From Comamonas endophytica (GTDB taxonomy: Bacteria; Pseudomonadota; Gammaproteobacteria; Burkholderiales; Burkholderiaceae_C), in NCBI RefSeq assembly GCF_023634805.2, contig NZ_CP106881.1, positions 2,993,501 to 3,057,500 of the forward strand: a DNA stretch of 64,000 nucleotides, given 5' to 3'. The first letter of the stretch is position 1; each line of letters opens with the position of its first letter. Below are positions 44,032 to 51,424 of the stretch, piece by piece. The notes under the pieces were generated by a model. It did not search any database and had not been told where the DNA came from. It worked only from the letters and a program-made list of their open reading frames with translations. A program made the position numbers and the translations under genes.

Positions 44032-45251
44032 CCCGGCCCGCTAAGTCCTCGCTGGTTCTTGACGGCTCCGAAGTCAAGGTCCGATTGCTCGCTGAGCGCA
44101 CCGCTTCCAAGTCGGTTGTGCACGTTGACTGGGTGCGCTTCACCTGCCTTCTGCGCAATGCGCCTGTTCCTTCTGTCGATGATCTCTTTCCTAAGGTCCA
44201 GGGCGGCGAGCCGTCCACGGCCAATATCTGGGAAAAGAGCTTCACCAAGGTCGATGACCTTCGTCGTGCGCTGGCAGCTCTGCCAGATGCTGATTTCGCT
44301 ACTTCTGTCCAGGCCAAGGATTTGGCCGTCGAAGTGGCTGAAGCTCTCGGCCCCGATTACACCGTGGCCGCTGAGGTGCGCAAGGGCCACGACTTCTATC
44401 GCTTCCGCTGGAGCATTGAGCGCAACGGTATCGAATGCGGCTGGGTGGGCTACCTCTCCAGCAGTGATAGCCCCCAGCAGCAGGCTCAGGCTCGCGGAAT
44501 CCATTGCAACCTGTTCGGCGCTGCGTGCACGTTTGCTGATATCGGCTGGAATCACCGCCTCGCATCCATCATCGAAGGCCGCAAGGGCGACCTGACGCGC
44601 TGTGATCTGGCGCTCGATTTCTTCGACGGCGTTCCGGGCATGCCGGACTACCTTTCCCAGCTGGTCACCGACTACAAAAACGGGCTTTGTGACTCCGGCG
44701 GCAAGCGCCTCAAATGCAACATGGTTGGCGATTGGGCCAACGGCAATTCACGTTCGTTCTACGTGGGCAGCAAGCAAGCTGGCAAGGAAACAAACGTCTA
44801 CGAAAAAGGCGATCAGCTATTCGGCCCTGAAGCTGGTTCTTGCTGGATTCGTGCCGAGCTGCGCTATGGAAACAAGCTCCGCGAGTTGCGAACCGAGATG
44901 CTGCGCCGTCCTGCTGATTTCTTCGCCGGTGCCAGCGAATGGCATGCCTCGCTGCTCATGCTGTCAGAACAGAAGTTCTGCCCCGAGCCCGTCAAGACAA
45001 CCGGCCGCCTGGCGCTCGAGACCGTCGAGGCAGAGGTGGTGCGCAATGTTCGCTGGCTCCGCGATGTGGCCGCGCCCACGTGCGCCGCAGCCATCGAGTT
45101 CCTGGGCTTTGAAGAGCTGGTCGCGATGATCAAAGACCAGAAGCTCCCAGGCCGTCTGCAGAAGTTCTCCCTACCTGAAATTCGCCGCGCGTTCATGCCG
45201 GCATTCAACCGCATTTCAACGGTCGCAGGCACTGGCCCAGCCTTCGCATAG
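44028..45251 (+). CDS. Phage replication initiation protein (Rep_trans/RstA-like)
   Basis: The 407-residue protein shows features of rolling-circle initiators of filamentous phages (PF02486 type). These are HVDWVRFTCLL near the N-terminus, GDLTRCDLALDFFDG with the metal-site pattern, NSRSFYVGSKQAGKETNVYE and CWIRAELRYGNKLRELRTEML. The tyrosines in the FYVGSK and NVYEKG segments are candidates for the nicking residue. It should nick the double-stranded origin of the phage circle. The gene is chained to the small ORFs upstream. Confidence 0.88.
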   Translation: MTRPAKSSLVLDGSEVKVRLLAERTASKSVVHVDWVRFTCLLRNAPVPSVDDLFPKVQGGEPSTANIWEKSFTKVDDLRRALAALPDADFATSVQAKDLAVEVAEALGPDYTVAAEVRKGHDFYRFRWSIERNGIECGWVGYLSSSDSPQQQAQARGIHCNLFGAACTFADIGWNHRLASIIEGRKGDLTRCDLALDFFDGVPGMPDYLSQLVTDYKNGLCDSGGKRLKCNMVGDWANGNSRSFYVGSKQAGKETNVYEKGDQLFGPEAGSCWIRAELRYGNKLRELRTEMLRRPADFFAGASEWHASLLMLSEQKFCPEPVKTTGRLALETVEAEVVRNVRWLRDVAAPTCAAAIEFLGFEELVAMIKDQKLPGRLQKFSLPEIRRAFMPAFNRISTVAGTGPAFA

Positions 45252-45278
45252 ACCGCAACCAAGGCCAAAGGAAAAATC

Positions 45279-45593
45279 ATGCGCATCCCTATGGAAGTCG
45301 TCGTTCACGGCATCAAAGAATCGTTGGGCACCTTTGAAGGCAAGGCCTTCAGCAGCACGACATTTCACTGCGAAGTGGATCTGAAAGAAAACGGCGCAGG
45401 CCGCTCGATGGGCCGTGTCACGCGTCCCTTCAAGATCGGTGATGCAAAGGAGTTCGACAAGTGGGCCAAGCTGGATGGCCAGTTTCCGATCATCGCCAAT
45501 GCAGTCTTCGAAATGGAAGCCACCCGCGAAGACGGCACCAAGCTCAGCCTGATTGAAATCGCACCGAAGGCGCGGGCACCCAAGGCGGCATAA
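45279..45593 (+). CDS. Putative single-stranded DNA-binding protein (gV-type position)
   Basis: This 104-residue protein directly follows rep, the place of the ssDNA-binding protein in filamentous phages. It is rich in beta-type segments (MEVVVHGIKESLGTFEGKAF, THCEVDLKE-like TTFHCEVDLKENG, GQFPIIANAVFEMEA) and ends with a basic KARAPKAA tail. The fold assignment is an inference from position and composition. The next ORF starts right after its stop. Confidence 0.65.
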   Translation: MRIPMEVVVHGIKESLGTFEGKAFSSTTFHCEVDLKENGAGRSMGRVTRPFKIGDAKEFDKWAKLDGQFPIIANAVFEMEATREDGTKLSLIEIAPKARAPKAA

Positions 45594-45815
45594 ATGCGGC
45601 TGCTTATCCAGTCCCAAAGCACCGGCTGTTTCCTCGCTCCGTCGCTCGATGACGGCCAGCCTGGATGGGTCGCCAGCTTGAAAGAAGCCGGGGGCGGTGT
45701 GGTGTTCGACGTCGAGTCAGCGCATCAGCTCGTGCAGGACTGGTGCGAGCCCGAGGACATGCCGCAGCTCATCGACCTTGACCGCCTCGGCACCGCCGCC
45801 GATTACGTGCCCTGA
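45594..45815 (+). CDS. Small acidic phage protein (73 aa)
   Basis: The ATG follows the previous stop without a gap (TAAATG). The product MRLLIQSQSTGCFLAPSLDD continues with ESAHQLVQDWCEPEDMPQLI and has no membrane segment. Similar small proteins occur at this place between the ssDNA-binding and coat genes of related inoviruses. The function is unknown. Confidence 0.7.
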   Translation: MRLLIQSQSTGCFLAPSLDDGQPGWVASLKEAGGGVVFDVESAHQLVQDWCEPEDMPQLIDLDRLGTAADYVP

Positions 45816-45884
45816 GTGCAGCTCGTAGCCCTTGCTGAGGGCTTCCGGGTGCAATTCCGCGCCGCATTTTTCAAAGGAAATTCC

Positions 45885-46085
45885 ATGTCCAAAGCTCTCA
45901 AAATCCGTCTGGCCGCCGTTCCCGCTTTCGTCCTGGCCACGACTGGTGCCGCGCAAGCCGCGATCCCCGAGAACGTCAACGCTGCTCTCTCGGACCTGAG
46001 CACCGATGCGCTGACGGTCGCTGGCATCGTCCTGGCCGCTGTGGTGGCCGTCTACGCCTTCAAGTTCATCCGCAAGGGTCTGTAA
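45885..46085 (+). CDS. Major coat protein (pVIII-like)
   Basis: The ATG at 45885, after AAAGGAAA, gives 66 residues. It has a signal peptide (MSKALKIRLAAVPAFVLATT ending in GAAQA), a short acidic helix (AIPENVNAALSDLSTD), a membrane helix (VAGIVLAAVVAVYAFKFI) and a basic end RKGL. This is the exact architecture of filamentous-phage major coat proteins. The mature form should be about 42 residues. Confidence 0.9.
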   Translation: MSKALKIRLAAVPAFVLATTGAAQAAIPENVNAALSDLSTDALTVAGIVLAAVVAVYAFKFIRKGL

Positions 46086-46089
46086 GGCC

Positions 46090-46212
46090 ATGCCCCTGAT
46101 AGCTCCAATCCTGGCGGAAATGGGCGTGAATGTCGCGCTCGTTTCGGGGTTGGTGCTGTCAGCGCGCATCGCGCTTTTTGCCCATCACTTCCTTCGCAAA
46201 AAGGCGCTGTGA
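46090..46212 (+). CDS. Small minor morphogenesis protein (40 aa)
   Basis: The ATG at 46090 begins MPLIAPILAEMGVNVALVSG and continues with LVLSARIALFAHHFLRKKAL to TGA at 46210-46212. It has one hydrophobic helix and a basic end. Its stop shares a base with the next ATG. By position it may be a minor tip protein; it is too short for usual gene-calling limits. Confidence 0.6.
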   Translation: MPLIAPILAEMGVNVALVSGLVLSARIALFAHHFLRKKAL

Positions 46213-46559
46213 TGGCGTATCAAGTTGGAAACGCGTGCTACAGCACCGCCCAGCAAGCGGCGCACGCCTCGGCATCGTCCCAGGCAGGCGCTGTCATCTC
46301 ACGTGGTCAGCAAACCTACGTGGTCAATGTGGTGTTGGTCGAAGAAGACACGATCCACTATCGCCTTGAGCCAATTGGCGCCGGTGTGCCTTTAATGGCT
46401 CCCATTCCCTATAACGCGCAGCCCTGTAATTTGCTTCAGGCTGAGGATGGTTTAACCATAGGCTGGATGATCGCAGCCGCGTGGATTGGTGCTTACGCTT
46501 TGCTTTTCATCGCGCGGGTTCTCCGTGGCGAAACAGGGGAAAACTATGGCAACTCCTGA
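46212..46559 (+). CDS. Inovirus conserved protein with C-terminal membrane segment (115 aa)
   Basis: The ATG at 46212 (MAYQVGNACYSTAQQAAHAS) is chained to the stop of the preceding ORF. A beta-rich body with two cysteines ends in a membrane helix (GWMIAAAWIGAYALLFIARV) and a short polar tail. The type is common in Ralstonia/Comamonas-like inoviruses between the coat and adsorption genes. A virion-tip or assembly role is likely from position only. Confidence 0.75.
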   Translation: MAYQVGNACYSTAQQAAHASASSQAGAVISRGQQTYVVNVVLVEEDTIHYRLEPIGAGVPLMAPIPYNAQPCNLLQAEDGLTIGWMIAAAWIGAYALLFIARVLRGETGENYGNS

Positions 46560-46620
46560 ATTTTGGGCCATGTTGGTGGCTGTCGTGGGGGTCACATGCA
46601 TTATCTGCAAGGGCTGGTAG
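46546..46620 (+). CDS. 24-residue hydrophobic minor coat-like peptide
   Basis: The ATG at 46546 follows CAGGGGAAA and reads MATPEFWAMLVAVVGVTCII followed by CKGW and TAG. It overlaps the upstream gene by 14 bp and the adsorption gene by 25 bp in different frames. One membrane helix with an acidic start and basic end is the pattern of pVII/pIX-type minor coat peptides. Confidence 0.55.
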   Translation: MATPEFWAMLVAVVGVTCIICKGW

Positions 46621-47966
46621 TAGTTTGCCTCTTGGCCTCTGGATCGGCATATGCAGGTTATGCCCAGCTGTCTGCTCCACCTGGCTGGTCTGGTGGATCA
46701 TCCGCTTCTACTGGTCCTGGCGGTCAATTTTCGATGGGCTCTGCTGCAAATTCCGCGACCTTGTCTAACGGTACCGTTAGAACCAATGCTTCATTAAATG
46801 TGGCTGGTCGATCTGTATCTGTTCCAGCTTCCATGCGATTTGCCGCGAATGCACCCCGTGTTGCAGCAGCGGCGCTTTTCTTGAGTCCTCAATTGCGTAC
46901 CGCTGTTGGAATTGCCTCTTGGCTTGGTGTCGCAAAAATCGTTTGGGACGATAACTTACAGGCTTGGGTTCAAAATGCTGTTGGTGGGAATTCTGATCAG
47001 CAATCTGACGGACAGGAATATAGCGTTCCTGGATATCCGTGGGCGCCTACTCGGCAGGGAGCCTGTGAGGCGTATTTTCCGATTGCTTATCCTACGCTAG
47101 GCGGCGTGGTAACTGTTCGAGTAGGTTATGAGAATCCATGTCTGCTGACTTACACGCGACCAGATGGTACAGAGGGCACAGTGGGTGCACCGTTGACAAA
47201 CAGAACAAATCCCAACTGTCCTGCTGGATGGTATGCGACACCTGCGGGATGCACACAAACGCCTCAGCCTAGGAAATTGAGTCAGGAAGAAATGGTTGAT
47301 TTGCTTAATCCCGCAAATACACCGGGCTGGCCTATGCCTAATTCCGTGCCAAGGGAGATGCCTAGTGTTCCGCTGCCGGTACAGCTCCCCGTAATAAATC
47401 CTAATACCGGAGTCAATCCTTTTCCTCAGCCATTGTTTGTGCCTACTGGAAACCCAGTTGCTAATCCGAATTATGATCCTAATGCTGCTCCTAGCCCTAG
47501 TAATCAGCCGTTTTTTCAGCCAGGTGTACGCGTTACGCCTGCACCGGTACCCGGCAGCCCCTGGCAGGTTGATATCCAGCCGGTAAATCGGCCTCAGTCT
47601 ACAAATGTGCCTAATCCGAATCCGCAAACTGATCCCGTGGAAAATACCGGCGACCAGCCTGCTCCAGAGAATGAGCCGGATTTGTGCGAAAAATATCCAG
47701 ATATTGTGGCTTGTCAAAAGCTCGGAGATGTAAGTCCAGTAGCATTGGCTAAAAACACCGTGCCTCTGCAAATAAATAAAGAACAAGGGTTTGGGCCGGA
47801 TAACGGTGTATGTCCGGCTCCAAAACAGTTCATGGTTATGGGTAAATCCATGGCTTTTCGCTGGGATTTGCTTTGTGATTTTGCAACTCAGATTCGTCCG
47901 CTGCTTATCGGGTTTGCTTACCTGTCAGCTGCCCTGGCTTTCTTTGGTTTGTCGAGGAGGGATTAA
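46596..47966 (+). CDS. Adsorption protein, TspB/pIII-like
   Basis: The ATG at 46596 (MHYLQGLVVVCLLASGSAYA) starts a signal peptide. The 456-residue product has an N-terminal Ser/Gly-rich domain, a cysteine-containing region (GACEAYFPIAYPTLGGVVTV), a proline/asparagine-rich linker (residues about 220-380), a CEKYPDIVACQKLG motif as in Neisseria TspB relatives, and a C-terminal membrane anchor (LLIGFAYLSAALAFFGLS). This fits a pIII-type receptor-binding protein. The gene is visibly more AT-rich than its neighbours, which suggests separate ancestry. Confidence 0.85.
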   Translation: MHYLQGLVVVCLLASGSAYAGYAQLSAPPGWSGGSSASTGPGGQFSMGSAANSATLSNGTVRTNASLNVAGRSVSVPASMRFAANAPRVAAAALFLSPQLRTAVGIASWLGVAKIVWDDNLQAWVQNAVGGNSDQQSDGQEYSVPGYPWAPTRQGACEAYFPIAYPTLGGVVTVRVGYENPCLLTYTRPDGTEGTVGAPLTNRTNPNCPAGWYATPAGCTQTPQPRKLSQEEMVDLLNPANTPGWPMPNSVPREMPSVPLPVQLPVINPNTGVNPFPQPLFVPTGNPVANPNYDPNAAPSPSNQPFFQPGVRVTPAPVPGSPWQVDIQPVNRPQSTNVPNPNPQTDPVENTGDQPAPENEPDLCEKYPDIVACQKLGDVSPVALAKNTVPLQINKEQGFGPDNGVCPAPKQFMVMGKSMAFRWDLLCDFATQIRPLLIGFAYLSAALAFFGLSRRD

Positions 47967-47969
47967 ATC

Positions 47970-48260
47970 GTGGAAGGTATTGCAGAATGGCTTGCCAAAA
48001 TATCTTGGCCGATTGTTTCTCGTGTCATGGTGGCCCTTGGTTTTGGCTACACCACTTATGAGGGCGCCGACACTGCGCTCTCCGGTGCAATAAATGCGGC
48101 GAAAACCGCATTTGCCGGATTCACCGGGGAAGTGCTGCAGCTGTTGGCTATGGCTGGATTCTTCGATGCTATGGCCATCACCAGCGGCGGCATCGTGTCG
48201 GGTCTTGCCTGGATGGTCATGAAGCGGTTTGCGCTTCAAACCACGGGAGCGGCTTCCTAA
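47970..48260 (+). CDS. DUF2523-type minor coat protein (pVI-like)
   Basis: A GAGGAGGG site precedes the GTG at 47970. The 96-residue product (EGIAEWLAKISWPIVSRVMV, AKTAFAGFTGEVLQLLAMAG, GGIVSGLAWMVMKRF) has about three hydrophobic segments and sits between the adsorption gene and zot, the place of pVI. Its stop overlaps the zot start by one base. Confidence 0.85.
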   Translation: MEGIAEWLAKISWPIVSRVMVALGFGYTTYEGADTALSGAINAAKTAFAGFTGEVLQLLAMAGFFDAMAITSGGIVSGLAWMVMKRFALQTTGAAS

Positions 48261-49408
48261 TGCTTACGCTCATCACCGGCGCGCCTGGAAGCGGAAAGTC
48301 TGCCGCTCTGGTGTCCATGCTTTCTGAATTGGCCAGCGATGGTCGGCAACTGTATGTCAACGGCATCCCTGACCTGCAGATCCAGCATGAGCCTCTGGCC
48401 GAGCCCGAGAAATGGCCCGAAGTGGTGCCGGATGGATCCGTCATCATCATCGACGAGGTGCAGCGCGTATGGCGTCCGCGCGGACCTGGCCAGAAGGTGC
48501 CGGATCATGTGGCCATGTTGGAAACCCACCGGCACCGCGGTCTTGATTTCTACATCATCACGCAGGGGCCGAACCTGGTTGATTCAAATGTGCGGGCGCT
48601 CGTCGGTCGTCACGTGCATTTGCGCGATCTTGGCATCCTCGGTCGCTGGTGGTATGAGTGGCCGGAGTGCGCCGACAACTGCCGCACATCCTGGAAAAAC
48701 GCTCCAATCAAGAAGCGGTACCGTCTGCCGAAGCGCATTTTTGGGCAGTACAAAAGCGCGTCGATCCATGTCAAGCCCGTGCGCTCGGTGCCTTGGATGC
48801 TTGCCGTTATGGTCGTGGCGCTACTCACGGTTGGTGGCATGTCATGGGTTGCCTATAACGCAATCACTGATCGCATGAACCCAGGCGGCAAGCTGGCCGC
48901 CCAGCAGCCGGAAAAACCGGGGGTAGGGGGTTCCCCAGTCCAGCAAGTTACTGGGCCTTCTGCGCCTCCTGAACCTAGCTTCATCGATGATCGCATTGCC
49001 TTCATACCGCGCATTTCCAGCAGGCCTGAGACCGCGCCGGCTTATGACTCGCTGCGCGTTGTGGTCAACATGCCCCAGGTCGCGGGAGCGGTGTGCTTCA
49101 AAGGGGCATGCAAATGCTTGACCCAGCAGGCTACCGATGCGGGCTTATCGCCCGAAGAATGCGCAGACTGGATGAGGAATCCCACGTTTGACCATTACCG
49201 CAAGCCCGAGGCCGCGCAACCTTCTCGAGTGCCAGCTGGTGATCCATCCGCCAATACTGCGGCCGCAGCGGGTGGTCAGGTTGTGCCGATGGCTTCTTCC
49301 TCGGTCAATGCTCGGGTGGCCGATAGGGAAAGTTCGGGTACCACACAGCCGGCTTACCTGCAGGCCCTTGCTACTCGAAATTCACAGGTTCGATCCACCA
49401 TCAATTGA
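48260..49408 (+). CDS. zot: Zot-domain assembly ATPase (pI-like)
   Basis: The 382-residue protein begins MLTLITGAPGSGKSAALVSM with the Walker A motif GAPGSGKS and has a Walker B VIIIDEVQRVW. A membrane helix follows at about residues 180-200 (MLAVMVVALLTVGGMSWVAY), and the C-terminal 180 residues lie outside the cytoplasm with a CFKGACKCLT motif. This is the pI/Zot protein that drives extrusion of filamentous phage through the envelope. The toxin name reflects the Vibrio phage homologue; no toxin function is implied here. Confidence 0.93.
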   Translation: MLTLITGAPGSGKSAALVSMLSELASDGRQLYVNGIPDLQIQHEPLAEPEKWPEVVPDGSVIIIDEVQRVWRPRGPGQKVPDHVAMLETHRHRGLDFYIITQGPNLVDSNVRALVGRHVHLRDLGILGRWWYEWPECADNCRTSWKNAPIKKRYRLPKRIFGQYKSASIHVKPVRSVPWMLAVMVVALLTVGGMSWVAYNAITDRMNPGGKLAAQQPEKPGVGGSPVQQVTGPSAPPEPSFIDDRIAFIPRISSRPETAPAYDSLRVVVNMPQVAGAVCFKGACKCLTQQATDAGLSPEECADWMRNPTFDHYRKPEAAQPSRVPAGDPSANTAAAAGGQVVPMASSSVNARVADRESSGTTQPAYLQALATRNSQVRSTIN

Positions 49409-49413
49409 CCGCC

Positions 49414-49647
49414 TTATTTGTCCGGAGCTCTTTTGCGTCGGTAGCTCTTTGGCGAATAAATCGTGGAGAGATGGGAAAAGCGCTTTTGCTCAGGTAGCGA
49501 TCGAAGTAGTCGCCTTGATGATGCACGGCGGCTAGGACCACTTCGGCTACCGGCCAATCGTATGGAGATGCCCAGAGCGAGCAGCAAGCCCAGCAGCAAC
49601 AAGGGGTTGCCAACTGCCCATTGAATCGCAATTTTTATGGTGTCCAT
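49414..49647 (-). CDS. Possible small membrane protein, perhaps frameshifted
   Basis: The minus-strand frame begins MDTIKIAIQWAVGNPLLLLG and has one strong hydrophobic helix (LLLLGLLLALGISIRLAG). After about residue 33 the text becomes unusual (Ser/Arg-rich). In the next frame the same DNA reads EVVLAAVHHQGDYFDRYLSK, which looks more protein-like to a stop at 49401. A one-base frameshift or no gene at all are both possible. It is opposite in direction to the rest of the phage module. Confidence 0.35.
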   Translation of the reverse strand: MDTIKIAIQWAVGNPLLLLGLLLALGISIRLAGSRSGPSRRASSRRLLRSLPEQKRFSHLSTIYSPKSYRRKRAPDK

Positions 49648-50053
49648 CCGGCTGAAATTAGCACAGTTGATACGCCTGCTCGATTTGGGGTATGGGGCTA
49701 TGCCCCATGTTCACTTTGTCTCGCGCGACATGCCTGCCGCCACACCGAATGTCGCATCCAGCGCGCCGGCTTGAGCTTCCAGTTTCTACCAGGTCGAAAA
49801 CTGCCGTGTCGTGGCCCTGAAAACCGCGCTTGCTTGTTCCGCGAAAAGCGGCACTCGCTGTCACATGGCCTTAATCGTCGCTTGAAAAACCAGGTTGTTG
49901 CGCGTCAGCGCCTTTGGTGTTTCCATGCAAGTGATTTTGGCTGTTCTAGGCTCATGCATTTTTGCTACAAAAGGGATAGCAGTGCATTAAATCAGGGCTT
50001 CGATTTTCAGCTATCGCAATATGATTTTTTCATTGCAACATCGAAGGATTCAG
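49648..50053. other. Phage intergenic region with hairpins (candidate origin/packaging region)
   Basis: No gene is visible in about 400 bases between the Zot end and the recombinase. It holds a perfect hairpin ATGGGGC-TAT-GCCCCAT (49692-49708) and a smaller CCGC-GAAAA-GCGG (49839-49851). Filamentous phages carry replication origins and the packaging signal as hairpins in such an intergenic region, so this is the best candidate. A GAAGGA site at its right end serves the recombinase. Confidence 0.5.
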
Positions 50054-50644
50054 GTGCTGATTGGATATGCCAGGGTGAGTACTCAAGACCAGGACACGGC
50101 GCTGCAGCTCGATGCATTGAACAAGGCTGGTTGCGAGAAGATTTTTCAAGAAAAGGCCAGCGGCGCGTCACGGCGTGGCCGTCAAGAGTTGGCCAGGTGC
50201 TTGGCTTCGCTGGGTAGGGGTGATGTCTTGATCGTCTACAAGATTGACCGTATCGCGCGAAGTCTGTTTGATCTGCTGGAGATCTTGCGACAGCTTGAGC
50301 GGGTAGGCGCCACGATCAAGAGCGTCACCGAGCCATTGGACACGACAAACAGCATGGGCGTGTTCGTGGTGCAGATCCTCGGTGCTGTAGCCCAGCTCGA
50401 GCGGTCGATGATTCGGGAGAGGTCTATTGCAGGCCAGCTGGCGGCGCGGGAGAGGGGCAGACTGCCGGGAAGAAACCGAAGCTTGTCGGCGGAGGAGGAA
50501 GATGCCTTGGTGACCGAGTACCAGACGGGCAAAACGACCTACAAAGGTCTAGGCGTGAAGTATGGGATTTCTGCGTCGGCCGCCAAGCGTGCGGTCTACC
50601 GCGCGGTCAAGTCTGGCGACTACCTGAAGCGCATGAAGTGCTAG
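50054..50644 (+). CDS. Small serine recombinase (resolvase/invertase type), probable integrase
   Basis: GAAGGA with a 5-nt spacing points to the GTG at 50054, giving 196 residues. The catalytic N-terminal domain shows LIGYARVSTQDQDTALQLDA with the nucleophilic serine, VYKIDRIARSLFDLLE, and the long E-helix region (GVFVVQILGAVAQLERSMIRER). A Hin-type helix-turn-helix follows (TYKGLGVKYGISASAAKRAV). It ends 8 bp before the attR core. Small resolvase-type proteins normally resolve or invert DNA, but related proteins integrate Ralstonia RSM phages at a serine tRNA. Confidence 0.9.
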   Translation: MLIGYARVSTQDQDTALQLDALNKAGCEKIFQEKASGASRRGRQELARCLASLGRGDVLIVYKIDRIARSLFDLLEILRQLERVGATIKSVTEPLDTTNSMGVFVVQILGAVAQLERSMIRERSIAGQLAARERGRLPGRNRSLSAEEEDALVTEYQTGKTTYKGLGVKYGISASAAKRAVYRAVKSGDYLKRMKC

Positions 50645-50652
50645 CGGAATCA

Positions 50653-50670
50653 TCCGTTTCCGCCAGGACT
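50653..50670 (+). repeat. attR: 18-bp core TCCGTTTCCGCCAGGACT
   Basis: This copy is identical to attL at 42876-42893 and lies 8 bp after the recombinase stop. To its right begins host sequence with the original tRNA terminator. Confidence 0.93.
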
Positions 50671-50672
50671 TA

Positions 50673-50706
50673 AAGCCCCAAGTGAGTGATCGCTTGGGGC
50701 TTTTTC
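50673..50706 (+). terminator. Original host terminator of the tRNA-Ser gene
   Basis: AAGCCCCAAG (50673-50682) pairs with CTTGGGGCTT (50693-50702), followed by TTT and CCTTTT. It starts 2 bp after the attR core, the same distance as the phage-borne terminator from attL, so it is the terminator displaced from the tRNA by integration. Confidence 0.85.
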
Positions 50707-50848
50707 CTTTTGTGCGTGGTCAGGACGCTTTCATCCTCAAGAGCATTTGTGTAGCATATGGACACAACTGCCGAAAGCACCATGCTGCTGTCCATCCTCA
50801 TGCGCAGCCCTCGCAGCGCGGTCTCCACCTCCTCGCCTACCGATTCTC

Positions 50849-51388
50849 TTGAGCCCTTCAGTCTTGCTGCGTATTGCCTGCGGCGCATTGTTTTTCGTGC
50901 TTGCCGGCGTGGCGCAGGCCCAGGTCTACCGCTGTGGCAGCAGCTACTCCCATGCACCATGCAAGGGCGGCCAGGTGATCGACACGGCCCCGGTGATGAG
51001 CGATCCGCGCGGGCCCGTCACCAAGGAGATCTATCTGTGCAGCGCGGCCGCAGGCAGCAGTTATTGGAGCTCCGCGCATTGTGCGGAGCGCGGCTGGCGC
51101 ATCGAGCGCATCGAACGCGTCCCGGCGAACATGTCTTGGGAGGAACAGGTGGCTGCGGCAAGGCAGGCCCGCGAGTCGGCCTCGCAAGCACTGGCTGCTC
51201 CGGTGCAACGTGCCCCCCAGGTATCGGCGCCCGCCTCGCCGCCTGCAAAAGTCCAATGCCGCACTCTCGACGAACGCGTGGAAATGCTCTACAGCATGGG
51301 GCGTGCGGGAAGCCGCTATTACGACTTGAACTGGGTGCGGCACGAGCGCAAGAAAGCACGCGATCAGCAGTACCGGTTGCGTTGTTGA
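50849..51388 (+). CDS. Exported DUF4124-like hypothetical protein
   Basis: No ATG fits the start. A TTG at 50849 (SPSVLLRIACGALFFVLAGV) gives a clean signal peptide ending AQAQVYRCG and a 179-residue protein; the frame is open upstream to 50747. The mature N-terminus (QVYRCGSSYSHAPCKGGQVI) resembles DUF4124-like cysteine-containing exported proteins of betaproteobacteria. The rest is Ala/Gln-rich and ends in a basic segment, HERKKARDQQYRLRC. The function is unknown. Confidence 0.65.
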   Translation: MSPSVLLRIACGALFFVLAGVAQAQVYRCGSSYSHAPCKGGQVIDTAPVMSDPRGPVTKEIYLCSAAAGSSYWSSAHCAERGWRIERIERVPANMSWEEQVAAARQARESASQALAAPVQRAPQVSAPASPPAKVQCRTLDERVEMLYSMGRAGSRYYDLNWVRHERKKARDQQYRLRC

Positions 51389-51424
51389 TGCCAATTGCCG
51401 GTCCCGGCGGGATGGCATGGTTGC

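Larger units (their letters stand above)
42876..50670 (+). mobile_element. Complete filamentous (Inovirus-type) prophage integrated in tRNA-Ser
   Basis: The element of about 7.8 kb is bounded by identical 18-bp direct repeats. Its gene order is: repressor-like gene (minus), operator, four small ORFs, replication initiator, ssDNA-binding-type protein, small ORF, major coat, minor morphogenesis proteins, TspB/pIII-like adsorption protein, DUF2523 protein, Zot/pI ATPase, an intergenic region, then a serine recombinase. All essential modules are present and intact by reading frame. Base composition is lower in GC than the host. The organisation recalls Ralstonia RSM-type phages, which also use a resolvase-like integrase at a serine tRNA gene. 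Confidence 0.93.

Noticed and set aside
48260..49408. Zonula occludens toxin as a virulence factor
   Set aside because: The Walker motifs, membrane helix and phage context identify the assembly ATPase pI; the toxin name is historical.
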